Shown piece after piece: positions 62,240-64,000 of a DNA stretch of 64,000 bases (its first letter is position 1; each line of letters begins with the position of its first letter). This stretch comes from Chlorella sorokiniana (taxonomy: Eukaryota; Chlorophyta; Trebouxiophyceae; Chlorellales; Chlorellaceae): the NCBI GenBank assembly GCA_025917655.1, contig CP084614.1, forward strand, positions 2,232,001 through 2,296,000, written 5' to 3'. A program made the translations under genes and the position numbers. The notes beneath the pieces were generated by a model. That model was not told the DNA's origin. It did not search any database and saw only the letters and a list, made by a program, of their open reading frames with translations.

Positions 62240-64000
62240 CTCTCAGCATGCCACGCACCGCCGCATTGAGGTTGAGGCCACCGGGCCCGCGGCGGCGCCG
62301 CCGCCTGCAGCACCTCCGCCGCTTCCTCGACAACCTTGGTGCGCGGCTGGCTGGCGACTGCAATAAGAAAAAAAGGGCAGGGTGCGGTGGGATGTGTGTC
62401 AGCCGGGGCTGTGTGACCAGGTGTCGGGCTGTGCACGCCTACACACACCAGTCCGCTGACAGGTCGCACAAAACCCGTTACTCTGCACAACCAGTGCACG
62501 CACTGCCTGCCGCCGCAGCCTCGGCACTGCGTGGCGCCCGGCCGCCGCGCCCATGGGTGAGGCGCTGCCAGAGGCGCCGCCGCTCCCGCCAGCAGTCTGC
62601 TGGCACCATGCCCTCTGTCATGGCGCTGCCGCCCACCGTCCGCACAGCCAGCCCTGCTCCGTGTCTCCCAGCGGCCCGGCGGGCAGTGCTGCCCGGGTGC
62701 CTGCCCGCTGCTTGGCACCCTAGGGCAACTGCCACGCCTCAGGCAGCGCAGCCTGTGCCAGCATCGTGCCGGCCAGGGTGGCGCCGTTGCCGACGCTCTT
62801 CAGCGCCAGGGCTTCCATGGGGTGGAGGTGAGCCATCTCTGCCGACTGTGCGCACGTAGGCAGCAACACATGGCGCAGGTTGTCGTGGTGAGCCTTGGCG
62901 GCAGCGCAGAGCGCCTCTGGCGTGGCAGTGCTGCCGCCAAGGCTCACGACGACAACCTGCGCAATGTGCCGCTGCCTACTCATGCACAGAGTGGGCCCGC
63001 CTCCACCCCATGGAAGCCCAGGCGCTTCAGCAGTGCTGCGAGCAGCTGCCCTGCTGCGGCTCGCTGAGCTGCCCCCACCGCTCGACCGCGGCGGGCTCCC
63101 CGCTCTCCATAGCCTCTAGGAACAGCTGCGCCTGCATGAGCGGCGCCAGGCTGGCATGGAACAGGTCCAGGCGCCGCACCTCGCTGGCTGCCGCGAGCCG
63201 GCGGATGGGCGGCTTGCTCATGGCCTACACAAAGCCGATGGGGCTGCGCTCCCAAGGGTGCGGCCGCGGCACCTGCACAGCCATCCGCTGCGTGGGGGCT
63301 GCGCCACAGCCAGCTGTTGCGGTAGGCTGGCGGCCTCCACGGGGACGATGAGGCCCTGCGCTGCCAGCTGCGGAAGGGCAGCGAGCAGTGCCGACGTTAC
63401 TAGGCGCAGCCCTGCTGCCTCGTCAGGCTTGCCAACGGGGCCAGGGGCCTTTGCGAGCACCTGCGAGACGAGGTTTGGTGCAAGTGCAGGCGAGCGGTGC
63501 GTGCCAGTACCAGGCGCACGGGTGCCGCTGCCGCCGCCGCACGTGTGCAGCAGCAACCCACACGGAAGAGAATGGTCACGGTTTCGTTCTTCGCCAGCCC
63601 CCACCGGCATGGTGACGCCATGGCGCCGCCGGTCTGGCTCCATGTCAATGGGGCCGTGCGGCGACGGCCACCAGCTGCTGCCCCAGTGCGGCCGCCTGTG
63701 GCACGGCGTCACCGTGCTAGGAGAGGTGCTGGCGGAGAACGAAACAGTGACCTTTCTCTTCCGTGTGGGTTGCTGCTGCACACGTGCTGCGGCGGCAGCG
63801 GCCCCATGACATGGAGCCAGCCGGGGTGTCAGGAACGAATGTGGTGCGGCTGCCCGGCACGCCTGCGTCCTCCAGCACCAGTCCGTGGCTGTCGGGGCTG
63901 GCGCTGTACACCAGGCAGACGGTGATCAGCAGTTCGTTGCGCGCCTGCCGTCGCGCTAGCGCTGCAGTGATGTGCTCCAGCACGCCGCCTCGCCCGTGGC
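62240..64000 (-). CDS. Unknown protein, exons of a partial gene running off the window
   Basis: Not recognised. Minus-strand pieces with protein-like composition, from the window edge inward: LEHITAALARRQARNELLIT-VCLVYSASPDSHGLVLEDAG (about 63860-63980), LAPNLVSQVLAKAPGPVGKP-DEAAGLRLVTSALLAALPQL (about 63360-63485), MSKPPIRRLAAASEVRRLDL-FHASLAPLMQAQLFLEAMES (about 63100-63221), LLAALLKRLGFHGVEAG, AKAHHDNLRHVLLPTCAQSA-EMAHLHPMEALALKSVGNGA (about 62775-62915), VPADCWRERRRLWQRLTHGR, and TKVVEEAAEVLQAAA with GPGGLNLNAAVRGMLR (about 62245-62345). The helical, Ala/Leu-rich character suggests an armadillo-like or other helical protein, but that is a guess. Two fold-back repeats lie inside the gene. 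Start and exon joints are unresolved. Confidence 0.35.
62800..63026. repeat. Fold-back palindrome, ~100-base arms
   Basis: Left arm about 62800-62906, right arm about 62925-63026, loop about 18 bases. Pairs include CTTCCATGGGGTGGAGG with CCTCCACCCCATGGAAG, GCGCAGGTTGTCGTGGTGAG with CTCACGACGACAACCTGCGC, and CCTTGGCGGCAGC with GCTGCCGCCAAGG (the right arm has GTGCTGCCGCCAAGG). It would form a long imperfect hairpin in RNA or single-stranded DNA. Confidence 0.85.
63522..63823. repeat. Second inverted repeat, ~100-base arms around a ~80-base centre
   Basis: Left arm about 63522-63622, right arm about 63700-63802. ACGTGTGCAGCAGCAACCCA at 63541 pairs with TGGGTTGCTGCTGCACACGT near 63767, and CACGGAAGAGAATGGTCACG with the complement of GTGACCTTTCTCTTCCGTG. 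An extra block, GGCTCCATGTCAATGGGG (63635-63652), has an inverted partner CCCCATGACATGGAGCC (about 63802-63818) outside the arm, so the layout is more complex than one palindrome. Confidence 0.75.

Overview
The window looks like nuclear DNA of a Chlorella-like (trebouxiophyte) green alga. It is very GC-rich. Its genes are split into many short exons by GT-AG introns, and the housekeeping proteins include plant-type members: a FAX/TMEM14 fatty-acid exporter, a YGGT plastid protein, an IBR3/ACAD11-type acyl-CoA dehydrogenase and a SYP81/syntaxin-18 SNARE. There are no bacterial operons. Genus and species are inferred, not proven.

Layout. (1) 0.2-10.5 kb: three tandem minus-strand genes of one Cys-rich, GATA-like zinc-finger family, built from a reiterated ~1.2 kb exon. 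(2) 10.6-50.4 kb: a dense block of conserved genes, mostly alternating in strand: RWDD2-like (-), FAX-like (+), a small unknown (-), lysyl-tRNA synthetase (-), SAMHD1-like dNTPase (-), IBR3-like APH+ACAD (+), YGGT protein (-), ORC2 (+), F-box/LRR (-), syntaxin-18-like (+), a short-chain dehydrogenase (-), two adjacent Y-family DNA polymerases (iota-like then eta-like, +), and an At3g44150-like membrane protein (-). (3) 51.0-55.7 kb: head-to-tail 5'-truncated copies of one non-LTR retrotransposon, one carrying a reverse transcriptase. (4) 56.5-61.9 kb: a large imperfect inverted duplication. Each arm carries what reads as a circularly permuted tRNA-Thr(CGU) gene, with the 3' half upstream of the 5' half; a third copy is an internal-deletion derivative. 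(5) 62.0-64.0 kb: exons of an unknown minus-strand gene interrupted by two fold-back palindromes.

Functional themes. Genome maintenance is well represented (ORC2, SAMHD1-like, two translesion polymerases), as are plastid, peroxisome and ER functions (FAX, YGGT, IBR3-like, syntaxin 18). These are independent genes, not an operon. Paired divergent starts share short upstream regions (for example 23.0-23.3 and 30.7-31.1 kb).

Caution: almost every conserved protein can be followed through its motifs only by changing reading frame by one base, nearly always at a G or C run that is one base too short. The simplest reading is uncorrected homopolymer error in the assembly. Coding spans below are therefore gene extents inferred from exon motifs and splice sites, not uninterrupted frames.
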